A stretch of 64,000 nt of DNA from Platycnemis pennipes (lineage: Eukaryota > Arthropoda > Insecta > Odonata > Platycnemididae): positions 58,942,872 to 59,006,871 of the forward strand of contig OW121852.1 in assembly GCA_933228895.1 (NCBI GenBank), read 5' to 3'. Position 1 is the first letter of the stretch; each line of letters opens with the position of its first letter. The notes under the pieces were generated by a model. That model searched no databases and had not been told where the DNA came from. It saw nothing but the letters and a program-made list of their open reading frames with translations. Made by a program: the position numbers and the translations under genes. This document shows positions 12,152 through 24,035 of this stretch, in pieces.

Positions 12152-12495
12152 TGGTCTGAAAGGTACGATTCATTCAGGTCATTGTTAAGAGTAAAACTAT
12201 ACAGTTGCAAGTGATCAGTTATATGTATTTAGTTTTACAATGACACGGAAAGTTGGAAACCAGTTTCGTTATACTTGTAATAAAAAAGGCGTGAAAAATA
12301 ACCGAGTTTATTTTTGTGATTTAATGTCAAATGTCAAAATTTCAAAACGTAAATTCGTCGACTACTGTGTTTACTAACGGAACTTGATTTAGTCCCCCAT
12401 CTTATATTAAAAGCAAGGAATTTCAGGTTTTCCGGTGTAGCAATCCTTACAATACCCCAAAACCTGTTCGCCTGGAGACCTACAGAGCGGCATGA
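12152..12495. repeat. Duplicated copy 2 of the 11055-11411 block
   Basis: About 340 bp match 11065-11411 in the same orientation, about 1.09 kb downstream. The first part of the palindrome is reduced: the left outer arm is lost and the right inner arm shortened. The flank (for example CGTCGACTACTGTGTTTAC at about 12357-12375 against CGTCGACCACTGTGTTTAC) is well kept. Confidence 0.7.
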
Positions 12496-14256
12496 AGCGG
12501 CTCGCTAATCTAAACGTTGCGAGGCATAGGATATATTCCTATCCTGAACTTACCGTTACATTTCAGAGCCCCTCATCTCTAGTAAATATGTATTAATAAT
12601 AGCCTATAAAAACTATCAAAGTTCGAAAAATCTCCTTCGTTGTGGTCATGGTATTAATATTAGTTTTATAGGCTCCTTTTATCCTGCTCGTCGAGACCTC
12701 TGCTACTGAGAAGCATGGCGTTTGTGAAGGAATGAATTGTGCAAAACGCTCGCTCGCCCACTCAACCGAAAGGGTTAAAAACATCAGTTTTTCGCCGCTT
12801 ATAACTCGAGCAGTAATTAACGGATCGAAGAACGGAAAAATATTAATATTTTTATTTTGAAAACTCTATCAGATTCTGAAATAAAAATATGGCAAACGAC
12901 TCCATTCCTAGATTTTATTCAAGGATTTCAGAAATTGTGGAGAAATCTTCCCTGATCACGCAGCTGATAATTAAGCGACTGTTGCCTACACATGCAGAAA
13001 AGCAGTGAAAACGACAGGATATGTAAGCAGTAACTGGAACAGCCGAGAGCTAATCGGGGCATTATGACCCTTGAACAAAAAAAAACTTGATCCAATTTCG
13101 GTAGAGTTAAATTATGTCAACTATACTTATTGTGATTGAAGATAACTGTGTTTGGCACTATAATAAAGAGATATAAACTTGTGAATTTCACTTTTTTAAT
13201 GTCGTGTAGTGTTTGAGATTTATTTTCAGGATTTCGCCATAAGTATGTATTTCTACTACTAAATAAAGTCCAATAATGTCATACTGCTTTACACACAGCA
13301 AATCGGGTTGACGCTGACTGAGCCACGAGATACCCGGAAACTTCAAAGATGACATTCTGCAGACCTGTCCTGCTTCAGGGTACAACTCTCGATGATTGAT
13401 AATCGCACATGACACTACGGGAAGGGAAATAATATGAAGCTTTTATCCTTCTCGAAATGGAGACATGCGCGAAATTCGAGAAATATGAGAAGCTGAGGTC
13501 GCAATGAACATAGGAATGCAATGGCATCTTCTTACATTGAAATATTTTCTCACCTTCAAAGCGAATGCATGAGAATTAATTTACTCCGATATTTTCGAAA
13601 ACATAGGGCAACAAATTTTATTTAGCGTGGGGAATATCATTTCCACCACATATTTACCACAAATATGGTATCACTATGTTACGATATAAAATAAATACAA
13701 ATAAACATCATGTCTAACACTGTCGAAACCATTATTATTATTCACTTTCGCAGTAGGTACCTAATAAGCGTAAGTATGGATATGTTTAAATGCAGCTGTT
13801 CCATCTTATATATGAGCCCATGTTCCATGACGCCATACCAGATGATAATACTACGTTACCCTCTATAATAGATATTCTCTATTCTATACTATTCTATTTC
13901 TATTACACTATTCCACACCTATTCTTTGTTTATCCATTCCATGCCCTCCATTGACAATCCATTACATCTAACCACTTGAATAACGTCAGTTGCATTTCCT
14001 CCACGAGCTTCCCTTTTCCTCCACATCATTAATTTTATTTGCATTACATCGTTAGATAAGCACAGAACGCCGTGTTTTACTGCCAAGTGTTTACTTCTCT
14101 CATTCACATATTTGCTCAGGGCCCCTATTATCAGGTCTACCAGGGAGTAAATGTTTTTTTTACTAGTGATACGCAAGCCCCAAAATGTTGAATAAAGATA
14201 AGAAATTAAAACACATTAAATCGCATTTGACATCTTCAATATACATATACATTTGT
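12496..14256. other. No recognisable gene; CTATT-type microsatellite
   Basis: AT-rich DNA. An imperfect CTATT/ATTCT array lies at 13865-13925. No supported coding region. Confidence 0.4.
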
Positions 14257-14450
14257 CGGCCCCGGTGCGGCGTAGTTAAGTCCTCACCTGCTAACCTTAA
14301 GGTCCCGGGTTCGAGTCCCGCCTGAGAGGGTTTTTTTCACCAGGACATGGATGTTTGTGCTAGTCTATAGTTAAATTGTTAATAACCCGATGTAAAGGCC
14401 AAATGTGCTGTTTTCGGTGGTAATGGAAAATAAATAAATAATTACTTAAG
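14257..14450 (+). repeat. SINE-2, full-length
   Basis: A tRNA-like head contains a good B box, GGGTTCGAGTCCC, at 14308-14320. A body block GATGTAAAGGCCAAATGTGC at 14390-14409 and a terminal (AATAAATA) tail at 14430-14445 follow. The same order appears at 37253-37450 (plus) and 18588-18768 (minus). Confidence 0.8.
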
Positions 14451-15184
14451 AATTTTAAAAGAGTGAAATGAAAAGTTAAAATTGAGCAGAGCTCTTTCAT
14501 ACATAATCCGACGCACCAAAAAATGTATTACCTTGAAATTACATTTTGTGTTAGATTTTTACAAACCCATTTGTACGGTTAGGAGGAGAATGGAAACTTC
14601 ATCAAGTTATAAAATATCATTGCTTGGAGGAGGAAGGAGAGCAATAATACCTAAAAGCAAAACTGTTCCGAAAATACATGTATAAGCGAAATGGACTTCA
14701 GGGACCAATTTGCCTACGAACGACCTTCTGATTTTTATGATAATGCGTATTTATTACAAGAATATAAAAGTCTGTTAAAGTTTCCTTAATCAACAACCAT
14801 TTCCACTGTAACACACATATTCTATGTTAACACTGGAATCTTCGCCAAAGGGATGATCCATAAATTACGTGACTCCACGGGGAGAGGCCGGTCAACCTTT
14901 ACGATGCACTTTCGACAAGGGGGATTCAGGCTTACGTTACGTTGGAAGAAATAAAGTGCGTAAATCAATCGCTCGTTTATAATAATAATAATAATGATGA
15001 CACAAAAGTTAATTACCACATAATTCATTCTTCTGTGGAATAAACAGCATATTTATGAGGAATGTCTATTTTTTCATTCACAAAACGAAGGTTTTATTGT
15101 CAGAATTACGTATTGTACGGGACGGGAATCTTTGAAAATGTTATGGAGGGTCACGGGGGGCGGTAAAAAAGTGGAAAGTAGTGT
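14451..15184. other. No recognisable gene; AAT microsatellite
   Basis: AT-rich, with (AAT)n at about 14980-14996. A segment reading GATCCATAAATTACGTGAC at 14855-14873 resembles a motif seen at the ends of some arthropod DNA elements, but I found no partner end in the window. Confidence 0.35.
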
Positions 15185-15325
15185 TATATATGGTCGGTCC
15201 TTAAGGTAGTCGATGAAACACAAGCGTGACAGTCGTGGGTTCGCATCCTTCTCGGGTAGAGGTGTTGACCTTCTCTTAGGATAAGGCTAGGAGGGTTAAG
15301 TTAGGCTAGATGGTGCGTTATGACC

Positions 15326-16103
15326 TAGGCTTGTGCGATGACCGATTTTGGTCATCAATTTTCGATGAAATAAATCCATCGAAATGCTTCGATGACGATG
15401 GCTGTCATCGATCATCGAATGGAGTGTACACGATGATCGATGACTCTCGATGATCGATGAATGTCGATGATCGATGAATTAGGTTAGGATGTCTCGGTTG
15501 GCAGTTTGATGTGGCTATTAAGTGAAGATTGAAATGGGTCAAACTTATTTGAGAAGGACAAGGACTATTTATTATAGAGCGAAACAAGCACCAAGTTACA
15601 AATTAAGCAACAACTCTTTATTGTAGTGTAATATAATTCTCATTTCCGCATTTTCATCGGTGAGTAGATGTCGGTCGTTCAACACAACGTTTCCTGCATC
15701 GCTGAAGAACCGCTCTGACAACGTTGAAGTCGGAGGAATACAGAGGTAATTCCTCGCGTACTTCTGAAGGCGAGGATACACATCCTTCCTGTTGCTACAC
15801 CAATGTATGATAGACGTCGTAAGACGTCTGAAGATTTGGATAAAGCTGGGACCTCCTCATACTGGGAGCTCCGCCAGGAAGGGGTCGTCAGCAGAGGTAG
15901 CGTTTCTCGTGTCAGCAGCACATCACGACTCATCGACATCAATGATTCGCATCAACTCATCGACTCATCGGCATCGATGATTCGCATCGACTCATCGCAG
16001 TCGATGGTCGATGACATTCATCGTCATCGATTTCAGTCATCGCGGTGCGATGACTGAAATCATCGTCGATGACTTCGATTAATCGACGCATCGCACAAGC
16101 CTA
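15326..16103 (-). mobile_element. hAT transposon, internally deleted (778 bp)
   Basis: Perfect 8-bp target duplications TTATGACC (15318-15325 and 16104-16111) flank terminal inverted repeats starting TAGGCTTGTGCGATG. Subterminal zones at both ends are packed with ATCGATGA/TCATCGAT units (15345-15478 and 15930-16095). The only coding remnant is a transposase C-terminus on the minus strand. An 8-bp duplication plus this protein domain places it firmly in hAT. It probably moved with help from a longer relative. Confidence 0.9.
15596..15781 (-). pseudogene. hAT transposase C-terminal dimerisation domain remnant
   Basis: About 60 residues read as the hAT family C-terminal dimerisation region: a YPRLQKYARNYLCIPPTS block, then LSERFFSDAG, then a basic/leucine segment ending HYNKELLLNL and a stop. 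This hydrophobic block normally closes a BED-zinc-finger type transposase of some 600 or more residues. The BED finger, the catalytic DDE core and most of the insertion domain are absent, so the protein cannot transpose. Upstream on the minus strand the frame is lost within about 150 bp. It lies entirely within the element bounded by 15326 and 16103. Confidence 0.88.
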
Positions 16104-16150
16104 TTATGACCTAACCAGTCAGACAACTTTGAAACCTAATTCTACTTCTT

Positions 16151-16750
16151 CAATGCTGGAATCAGGTCATGATAAATTAAGCTAGCTTCTTTTTGTTTAA
16201 AAGAAAGAACCGCACCGGTATACCCCTCCTTTATCATCACCTCTGATGCTTCCCGGATACGGCTCATCTGCTGTCTCTTCCTGAACTCCGACTGCTTCGT
16301 CTACAGAGCACGCTCGGCTCCAAAAAACGTGCTCCTGATGCAGATGACGGAGGTGTGTCTGCAACTCGTTTTCCGTTTCCTCGCTGGAGGCACAACACGC
16401 GCCTGTGTCACCATCATTCGGCCATCTCCAAAAAGAGGAGACGTTGGGACGTGACGGCGGCATTTCGTGGCAGCGGCGAAGATCCCTTCCCACTCACTCT
16501 TCGTGGCTCCCCGCTGTCGTAAGACAATGGCAAACAATGCGTTGTTTCTTACGTCTGCGATCCCACGCACTATCGCAGATCCCTACTTCCTCATTTAAAC
16601 TGGAGTCTGTTCCTAAAAAAATGTAAAATAAATATTGCATTAACGGGGTAAAAGATTATATACCCGATGGAATCGGCCAGTTTTTGTCGGAAAAGACTCA
16701 TAACAAAGCCTACAATAGTTGGCATATCCTCGACGATATGTATACTCACG
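16151..16750. other. GC-richer patch with short frames
   Basis: 16200-16580 is richer in G+C than its surroundings and shows short frames on both strands. No protein family is recognised. The frame at 16301-16570 (minus) is rich in arginine and cysteine but has no motif. Confidence 0.25.
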
Positions 16751-16998
16751 GGGATCGGGTTGGTGTGGTGGCTAGAGTACTGGCCTCCCATCCCGAGAGC
16801 CCGGGTTCGATTCCCGGCAGTGGCGGATTTTACAATGGAAAACCGGTCCCCACTTGAGTGCCTAGGGGAGGGCATTTCAAGTTAAGTACTCCGTCCGTCG
16901 GATGCGACGTTAAGCCGTGGTCCCTTTGGCGCCTTTCGTTAAGAGCAGGCTAATGCCGACGCCGGGTTTCTCTCCACCCTTCCTCCGTTCCCTGAAAA
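16751..16998 (+). repeat. SINE-1, reference copy
   Basis: The best-preserved SINE-1. It has an A-box-like GGTTGGTGTGGTGGCTAGAG at 16758-16777 and a B box GGGTTCGATTCCC at 16803-16815. The body has blocks ACTTGAGTGCCTAGGGG, GTACTCCGTCCGTCGG and GCTAATGCCGACGCCGGGTT. It is cut near 16998, where the 17000-17058 repeat starts. The cloverleaf arms do not close, so this is not a tRNA gene. Confidence 0.85.
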
Positions 16999-16999
16999 C

Positions 17000-17058
17000 T
17001 CCTACGGGTAATTTTCGCCGATTTTCTGGACGAATTGACGTGGAATGACCCCATATAT
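17000..17058 (-). repeat. Dispersed 'GGGTCATTCCACGTCAA' repeat, copy 2
   Basis: On the minus strand this reads TATATGGGGTCATTCCACGT and continues with AATTCGTCCAG and AAATCGGCGAAAAT. It is collinear with 7387-7440 over about 50 bp. Confidence 0.6.
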
Positions 17059-17940
17059 ACAATGTATAATATATCTTTTAAGTCCTCTTGAGCTTAAATT
17101 GCTCGTCAGGAGGTGCTTACATACTTGTGACGTATAGTGTCAGACATCTTGAATGCAAACATAAAAAGAACAGTTTGAAACCTGTTGGATTAAACATTAA
17201 TATCTAACGATAGCTTTTTGGCCTTACTTTTCACATCGCTTATACCATTTACCTGTGTCAGGTAATCAAGCCAATGTTAAGTTGACTTGGCACCACAACG
17301 CACAGTCTTCTTTCACCATACCTGTTGTTAAATTTTGGCAGATCATAAATCTCCCTTCTTCTTAGTTCCATGTCATTGTCTATAAATCTTGTATTTATCA
17401 CTAAATTACAGTTAACAATTAGTGTTCTCAAATAGCATTTCCAAAGGTGGTATTTAATTTATGATAATATTGGATTAATTGCACAGTGCCATTACATTTT
17501 TTTATCCACAGTAAAAATAGTCTTAACAATCCTATTGTGTAAATTCTTTTATTAAATGCGTACAGATAGATGTGTACTATGTACCTTTGTACTAAAGTCG
17601 AAACCGGGTTGAAAATAAATGTAACAAAATGCATAACTGCTATTAATTGACATTTGTATTCACACCCATGAAGTTTTTATATAAATTGTGATATCTCTTC
17701 GGCCATTGCCCTACACCGTTATTTCCTAAAGAATTCGAAATGGTGAGTCCCAGTCGACTTAATAAAAACCTTCCCCAAGTCCATAAATGCAACAACTTTA
17801 AGTTGAATCTTCTCTACTTCTCTCTATAAGTACGAATAATGAAGCTGTTTGGTATGGTCTTATATTTCGGTATTGCTATGGACTTTTCTATAGCGCTTTC
17901 AATATACGCGGAGCAGACTTAATTAATTTTTATAATTTAA
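17059..17940. other. No recognisable gene; one stray hairpin-motif half
   Basis: AT-rich. At 17594-17620 the sequence AAGTCGAAACCGGGTTGAA followed by AATAAATG resembles the downstream half of the hammerhead-like motif, but the upstream half is missing. Confidence 0.3.
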
Positions 17941-18185
17941 TGATGAGCTGATTTGGAGGAGTCAACCGACCGTGAAAGTAATTTGCACCAATTACGATAG
18001 GTGGGTATTTGGATAGAGGTAGGAATTCAGGGATGAAAGTAACGTTGTAGAGTAACCCGGCATCGGCATTACCTCAGCATCTACGAAAAAGCACCAAGGG
18101 GTCCACGGTTCAACGTCCCGTCCAACGGACGGAGTAGTCCACTCGAAGTGCTCCCCATACAGCACTCCAGCAGAGACCGGTATTC
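17941..18185 (-). repeat. SINE-1 copy
   Basis: Inverted SINE-1 with tail and body. Blocks include GCACCAAGGGGTCCACGG and CGTCCCGTCCAACGGACGG at 18090-18135. The head region is missing. Confidence 0.75.
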
Positions 18186-18587
18186 CCTATGGTCTAATTT
18201 TCATCCTATATCGACCACATTAAACTTTTAGTATATTCACCACTGACTAAACCGCCTTAGCTGACACTCTGAAGTTTTATACATTTTAATTTCAGCAATT
18301 CCTCCAGAACTTGATATTTCTCAATCAGCATGGCACGTATCCTTTTCTTTAACGCTTTAACAGTCTACGTATTTATCTGTTATTATCACTTGCTACCTTA
18401 AATGCAAACCTAAACTAATTGAGATTTTGATCAATCTATATCCAAGAAAAAAAGGTCACAAAATCAGCTAACCATTTGAAGAAACTGCCTACTGCCAAAC
18501 ATGCTGAGCAAGGAGAATAGATTTTAGATCAAAGTAGAATGGAATAGGGGGGTATACGAAGGCGGGAATGGGCCAGACTGAAGTAGT
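18186..18587. other. No recognisable gene
   Basis: AT-rich spacer with no coding signal. Confidence 0.4.
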
Positions 18588-18768
18588 TTATTTATTTGTT
18601 AAACTCCCAGGAGCAGAACTTTGGTCTTTCACCCTAGGGTGTGCAGCAATAATGAAGACGCATATCAATACCCTGGGTGGTGAAAAACCCACCCTGGTCG
18701 GATTTGGAGCCGCGACTTAAGGTTTGGCAAGCTGAGGTTAACCGAGCCGTCACCGAGGTCGGCAGAGT
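18588..18768 (-). repeat. SINE-2 copy
   Basis: Inverted. The (TTTA)n tail is at 18588-18600. The block complementary to CACCACCCAGGG-like sequence is at 18670-18685 (the plus copy at 37340 has the same ACCACCCAGGGCATTG block). The head is at 18715-18768, with an eroded B box. Confidence 0.7.
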
Positions 18769-18836
18769 TGACATTCCATTCCAAGTTCAATTTAGCTTGC
18801 GAGTGAGTCGGGTGCAAAGGTTTTTCAATCAAATAC

Positions 18837-18922
18837 GGCGGCTATTTTGAAGAGGCGGCTATTTTGAAGAGGCGGCTATTTTGAAGAGGCGGCTATTTTG
18901 AAGAGGCGGCTATTTTGAAGAG
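18837..18922 (+). repeat. 17-bp minisatellite, about 5 copies
   Basis: The unit GGCGGCTATTTTGAAGA is repeated head to tail with almost no divergence, which points to recent expansion or ongoing slippage. A short frame (18915-19166) opens in the last unit but has no recognisable motif. Confidence 0.9.
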
Positions 18923-20289
18923 GTCGAAGGCAACGGAAACCTTGCATCGGCACGATTTTACGGTAGAAAAAATGAACAAAGGAATGAACACTGGATACCA
19001 AGAAACCAATTCCACAAAGGCGGTTTCTATGCCCGGCAACGTAGGAGACGAGGTGTTGGTCGTCATCACGAAAAGTCCTTGCACAGTTGCGTCATCGAAA
19101 ATAGAGAGGGACAACGAAGGAGACAGCAGCTGTTCGAATAATGGTTTCTGGCAATGTCGAGGTTAAGGAGGTTGATCCGAAAAGTGAAAGTCATGTCATT
19201 TTTTTATATTTTCAGCACTTATAGAACTAAAGTTCCTCTGTTTAATAAAGTGAAGATAATTATACCAACCCATACTCCTTTTTGCACAAATTGGATTTGA
19301 AATTACATACGATTAACGGCGAGAATGGCCATCACATGGGAATATAACGTTTAAAAATACAATAGTGACATGTCATTCTTGCAAAAAACTGATATTTTAT
19401 ACGTAATTTCACAAGAAATATAATGACACGAAAAAAAAGGCATCAACCCACCGTATTTTTCGCTAAATCCACCAATTTCTGCCCTTATAGCAGACGAAAT
19501 GCGTTAACTGTCTTCAAGTGGCGCTACGGTCGCTCTAGCCAAAATGTATGGCGTATGAATAATATCATTACTAATGAGATATTAAAGCATATTTCAGAAA
19601 AATATTATAACATAATGTTTGATAGTAATATTGTGGTGCTATATATTAGTAAATTCATTGAGTACATGAATTTATTTCTTAAAAGTAAATGCTGAATTGA
19701 CTTCATAGTCGAGCTGATTAAAATTATCATAAAAATAGAAATCCTTCGACTTTACATCGCATTTCTTGTGATACTTATGACTTTCAATAGCTTAGGTAAT
19801 TTTCTTTGTGAGATAAGGATCACTTGGCAGGCATATACTCGTACTTAAAGTAATAAGATTCTTCAGACAACTTGACTCAAGCATTCACGAGCCATCCTCC
19901 TTAAGGATGATAGAAAATAAGAAACGGGAAAAGGACAAAAGAAGAATCGGCATGTTTATTTATGTCAAAAGGTAGGAGAAAAATGGTTACATAAACGATG
20001 AAGCCGCATTGTTTTCAAAATAATTTACATAAAGTAAATTCGCGAGAAGGAAGTCGTTCCGAGTCAACAACAAAGTCATGCGGTCCACCGTTACTTTTGT
20101 AAGCATTCAACAAGGCCTTCAGAAAGTTCGTTACTGAACTTCCGCCACCAAGGAAGAGTATAGGGATGTATAGGAAGAATGCAGAAACAACACTACCTAG
20201 CGGTAAAAACTCGAAGCTTTCAATCAGGAAAAAAGCAAGAAACTAGCATTAAGTTCATCATCTCAATCAATCAAGAATTGTAGGATATT
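18923..20289. other. No recognisable gene
   Basis: The 18915-19166 frame and the 19423-19695 frame have no motif or exon-border support. The rest is AT-rich spacer. Confidence 0.35.
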
Positions 20290-20435
20290 CCAAGCCTGCG
20301 GCGTGAACGGCGGTGAAATTCACATTAATTGCCATGCGAAAAAATTCACTTGGATCGGGAATCGAACCACGGACCTTGCGCCTTGGCCACTGCGCAGACC
20401 ACTACGCCAGCCAGGATCCCTAATTAGTGTGGCAA
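20290..20435 (-). repeat. tRNA-derived SINE head (SINE-5)
   Basis: Minus strand: a perfect A-box-type TGGCGTAGTGG (complement near 20398-20413) and a B box GGTTCGATTCC (complement near 20357-20367), followed by a non-tRNA body. Nothing else in the window matches the body, so only one copy is seen. Confidence 0.65.
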
Positions 20436-20841
20436 TATTGTCAACATCTAGTGCCCGAACCTCGGTAAACACGGTAAACTCGTATATGTAACCACTGGTT
20501 ATGACAGATATTGTAGGATGTATATGTCATTCTACATGTAGTGCTTAGTTAATAATCTACCCCATTCTAATTCCTACCAAACTTTCCATCCATTATAATC
20601 ACAGTCACCCCAAATCGGCTCCTATACCTTCCACAAAATTAGTTTTACGTCCTCGACTTGCTGTGATCGTTAAGGACTCGCTAAAGCTTTTTAAATTTTA
20701 CTTATTTTTTAATTATGGTAAACCTTATTTATAGTAGGATCAATGGACGCAACTATGTAGCTTGATCGATAGAGTAAGCAATTAATCACATTCCGAAAGA
20801 TGAAGTCCCATCACAACCCCAGTGAAATCCAACCATAAGGA
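20436..20841. other. No recognisable gene
   Basis: AT-rich spacer. Confidence 0.4.
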
Positions 20842-21305
20842 CTGCTTGGTAGCCCAGTGAGTGAAGTGTTTGTCACCTGACAAGAGGCCCCGGGTTCATA
20901 TCCCAGGAGCTGCCTTTAAGCACGTTCATTCAATAGCACAACTTCCACAAGGAAAAAAAAACATTCATCATGATCGGGAGTTGAATTCGGAACGCAGTAA
21001 TTCTTGGCCAGGGGCTTTTGCCACTGAGGATAGCAAAGCGTCCTTCCTTTTGAGGCTTTACAGGAACGTGACGTTAAGACGAATTGCAGTAGATTTCATT
21101 TTTCACAGCTAGTTCTCGATCCTTGAAGATGTCCAGCCAAACCCAAGTTGTGTTATTATCTGGGTACCAGATCTTTATAAGAAACCGCAAACGGAACGCA
21201 GAAATGAACTCAAACCAAACCCTGATGTGTTCAATATCACACGCCGTTGGGCTGAGTATTAGGTGAGCTCTACCCTAACCAACCAGGCCATCCTCCCAGA
21301 TTTAA
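20842..21305 (+). repeat. SINE-4 copy, long form
   Basis: The head has TGGTAGCCCAGTGAGTG and the B-box-like CCCGGGTTCATATCCC at 20890-20905. The end block ACGCCGTTGGGCTGAGTATT at 21241-21260 and CTACCCTAACCAACCAGGCC match the end of the copies at 955-1262 and 48925-49200. The middle is longer than in the other copies and may hold a small insertion. Confidence 0.6.
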
Positions 21306-23879
21306 CACAACTTCACTTCCTACTTTTACTAAAAATTCAAGAATTACAAAATAATTAAACATTCTCACCAAACTACGCGAAAATGGAAAGTGATTTAAAG
21401 TCTGAGAGCTGGAAGAATTTCATCAGTTTAGTACCCCAAAATTCGGCATCATTACTGATTATCTTTTTTTGTAGCCTTTCCTATTGATACAAACCAGAAC
21501 AACAAGAAATCAACCAGGAAAACAAGAAAGTTACCTAACGTAATCATCACCCAAAGGGAATAGTTAGCAGCAATTCCAAAAACCAGCGGATCGCTAAGCC
21601 ATTCGTTAATAGGATGGGCGTGTATAACGATTACGCCTGATAAACAGTCGGCAGTTTCACTCGAGCGCTCCGAGTTGCGGAGAAAGGGAAGCATTTAATT
21701 CGGGGTCACGAGTCGTCTGGGAGGTCCCATATCGGCCAAGACGGCACGTCGAATCTCTTCACTCTCCCTGGGGCGAATTAAGGTCACGATCGACGGGGAG
21801 GAGGAGGAGGAGGAGGGCAACTTGCCTTCCCACGGGCCGATTTTCGCACCGTCAGAGGAAACTTGGGTTCACGCCCGCACCTTTTGTTCTCGCCCACTTA
21901 CTCGACCGATGAATGGTCGACATTTCGCTAATTCAGCTGCGCGACCCGACACCCCGCTATGCGACAATCCTTGGAATCAAGGTCTCACGCACGTTCTGAG
22001 TGCCCCAAAGCTTGACGGACGAGCGACCACGACGCGAAAAAGGTTCCGTTTCGACTACTGTGCACTGGCCCGTAGGTGCATACATACAAATGTGAAACAT
22101 GAGTACCGGAAAGTATTTAAAGAACGCACCATGCCTGACGGTCACCGAAAGGATTGCAATCGCTGATAGAGGCTTTAAAATTCCAATAAATGGGGATCTG
22201 AATAATAGTCTAAGCGTGCGTGGAAGGGGGTGAACCATCACCAGGCATGCATTTTCAATCAGAGAGGACACTTACTGCCTTGAAATAATGCAAATAAAAC
22301 AATACTCCGTTCATAGGAACTCACATGAAACCAAGAGTCACCATTCCACCAGAACAAGAAAAACATTAAGCATGCAGTTATATACAAGAAAATATTAAGC
22401 ACAGGCATAGGGGGATTCTGGCAAAAGAATAAGAGCAGACAAACTAAAATGTGGAGTCTCTTGAGGAATAAAAGGCGGAACAGTAACAGGCTACTGGCTA
22501 GAAACAGTTGGAACGGATTTGTTACTTAGCCTTCCACAACTTACTCAACATCAATTTCTCACTTACTCACCTTTCTTACTGTCATCCTGTAAATCACCGT
22601 AACATTCTCCAAGACGCCCTAAATTACGTAATCCTTCCAACGAATCTTTTTTTGCAAATAATGAAACAGTTCAGCTCATAAATATCTCATTAATACCTCA
22701 AAACTATTGTTTATTCATTTTTATGATCATTATTATTAGGAAAAGAATGACTTTATAATATATCTTCCTCCCAACCTTAATAAAGGCTGAATTCTAGTGT
22801 AACGTAATATGACAACCCCTTAGGTATCATATTGGAAGAAAGTGGGCGTAATGAAATAGATAGGTACCAGGAGAACGATTGCTTTCGATAAGCGTGCATT
22901 AAGCACCAACAAAAAACCTTCCGATGAGGAACACGAGCAAAGATGTTGAGAAAAGGTTAGTTTAAGAGCTTAATACAGAGCGAGCCTTTATTAGAATTCG
23001 ACAGCTGGTCTCAAGAGAATATATATATTTTATAAGAAAATATTGGAGACTTTTAAGGTGTGGGTGTCGAGAAAAATAGAAATAAACAGATATGAGGGCT
23101 AATAACAGAATTTAGTATAGTAGGGAAAGCGTAAAACTTGTTGGTGGAAATTAGAAGGACGGATAGATGGTGTGAGGAGCAAGTAATTTGGGAAAATGGG
23201 ATGCATAAGGCTGTTGTTGAATGTGGAATACCGGTTAAGCTGGAAAGAGAAGGGGAAAAGATATCCTGGATAGTAGGAATAGAGGTAGAAAACATGCTGA
23301 TATGAATGAAGAAATTATGAAAAGTTGAGTACGGAATGTGGAGTATGGAGACTACAATAAAATATACTGCAACCGGTTGGAAATGACAGTTAGAAATAAT
23401 TTCATGTTCAGCATGGCTAATGCTGCATGATACGCCACACGGGAAATAGAGAAATGGGATTTTTTATTTAAACTCACTGATACTAGAGGGGTGAGGTGGA
23501 TCCTGATTTCTTCCACGGTGGATTAGTTCTAAAAGAAACATCTGAATCTTGATATTAACCACACCTTACGATCCCCATACTCATTCATTCATCTATAATA
23601 TTACTCATTCATTCATGTATATTATTACGCCAAGCGTCATAGCTAAGCATCGGCCACTGCTGACATTTATTGTTTTTCTGACGAATTCATTCAATATTAA
23701 ACGACACATCATTTCTGTCACCAAAAGAACTTCTTCAAATAGTATATATTTAAAAATATCACCTTCAGAAGTAAATATTCTCGAAGAAAAAAATATAGAG
23801 CACGAGCGGTATAGCCATCCTTATTTGTGGTAGAAGTAATCTTAGGCTTTAGGTACTGCAACGGCTGAGGTGACGGAAC
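21306..23879. other. No recognisable gene; GGA microsatellite
   Basis: A (GGA)n tract is at 21798-21817 inside a GC-richer patch (21700-22060). Frames over the patch have no motif. 23040-23300 (plus) has a purine-rich texture that may be an old retrotransposon remnant, but no block is diagnostic. Confidence 0.3.
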
Positions 23880-24035
23880 AACAGTGTCATTAGAGTAGGC
23901 TAATATCAGCGCCGGGTTTCCCTCCACTCTTATTCTGCTTTCTGAAAAATCTTATCCCTATCCAATAACCCACCTATTTCGCAAATGACCTTAGAAGTCG
24001 GTCGCTCCCGACAAAAACTCCTTCTTCGGATGATA
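23880..24035 (+). repeat. SINE-1 3' half
   Basis: Body block GGCTAATATCAGCGCCGGG at 23899-23917, then TTTCCCTCCACTC, then the tail GCAAATGACCTTAGAAGTCG. The head is absent. Confidence 0.7.

Larger units (their letters stand above)
15185..16150 (+). repeat. SINE-3, interrupted by an hAT element
   Basis: The head (B-box-like GTGGGTTCGCATCC at 15237-15250) and body run to 15325. The body resumes at 16112 with CTAACCAGTCAGACAACTTT and ends near 16150 with GAAACCTAATTCTACTTC. The copy at 37985-38140 shows the same two halves joined, which confirms that 15326-16103 is an insertion. Confidence 0.7.

Noticed and set aside
15345..15478. ATCGATGA repeats as a satellite or CRISPR-like array
   Set aside because: Repeats are short, without spacers, and lie inside hAT ends with target duplications; eukaryotic context.
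16758..16830. Possible tRNA gene
   Set aside because: Good A and B boxes but acceptor and D arms do not pair, and the sequence continues into a SINE body repeated elsewhere in the window.
20345..20430. Possible tRNA gene on the minus strand
   Set aside because: Promoter boxes are fine, but no cloverleaf closes and there is no discriminator/terminator context. It fits a SINE head.
21822..22271. Overlapping frames on both strands as a gene
   Set aside because: CpG-rich patch gives long stop-free runs on both strands; no family resemblance or splice sites.
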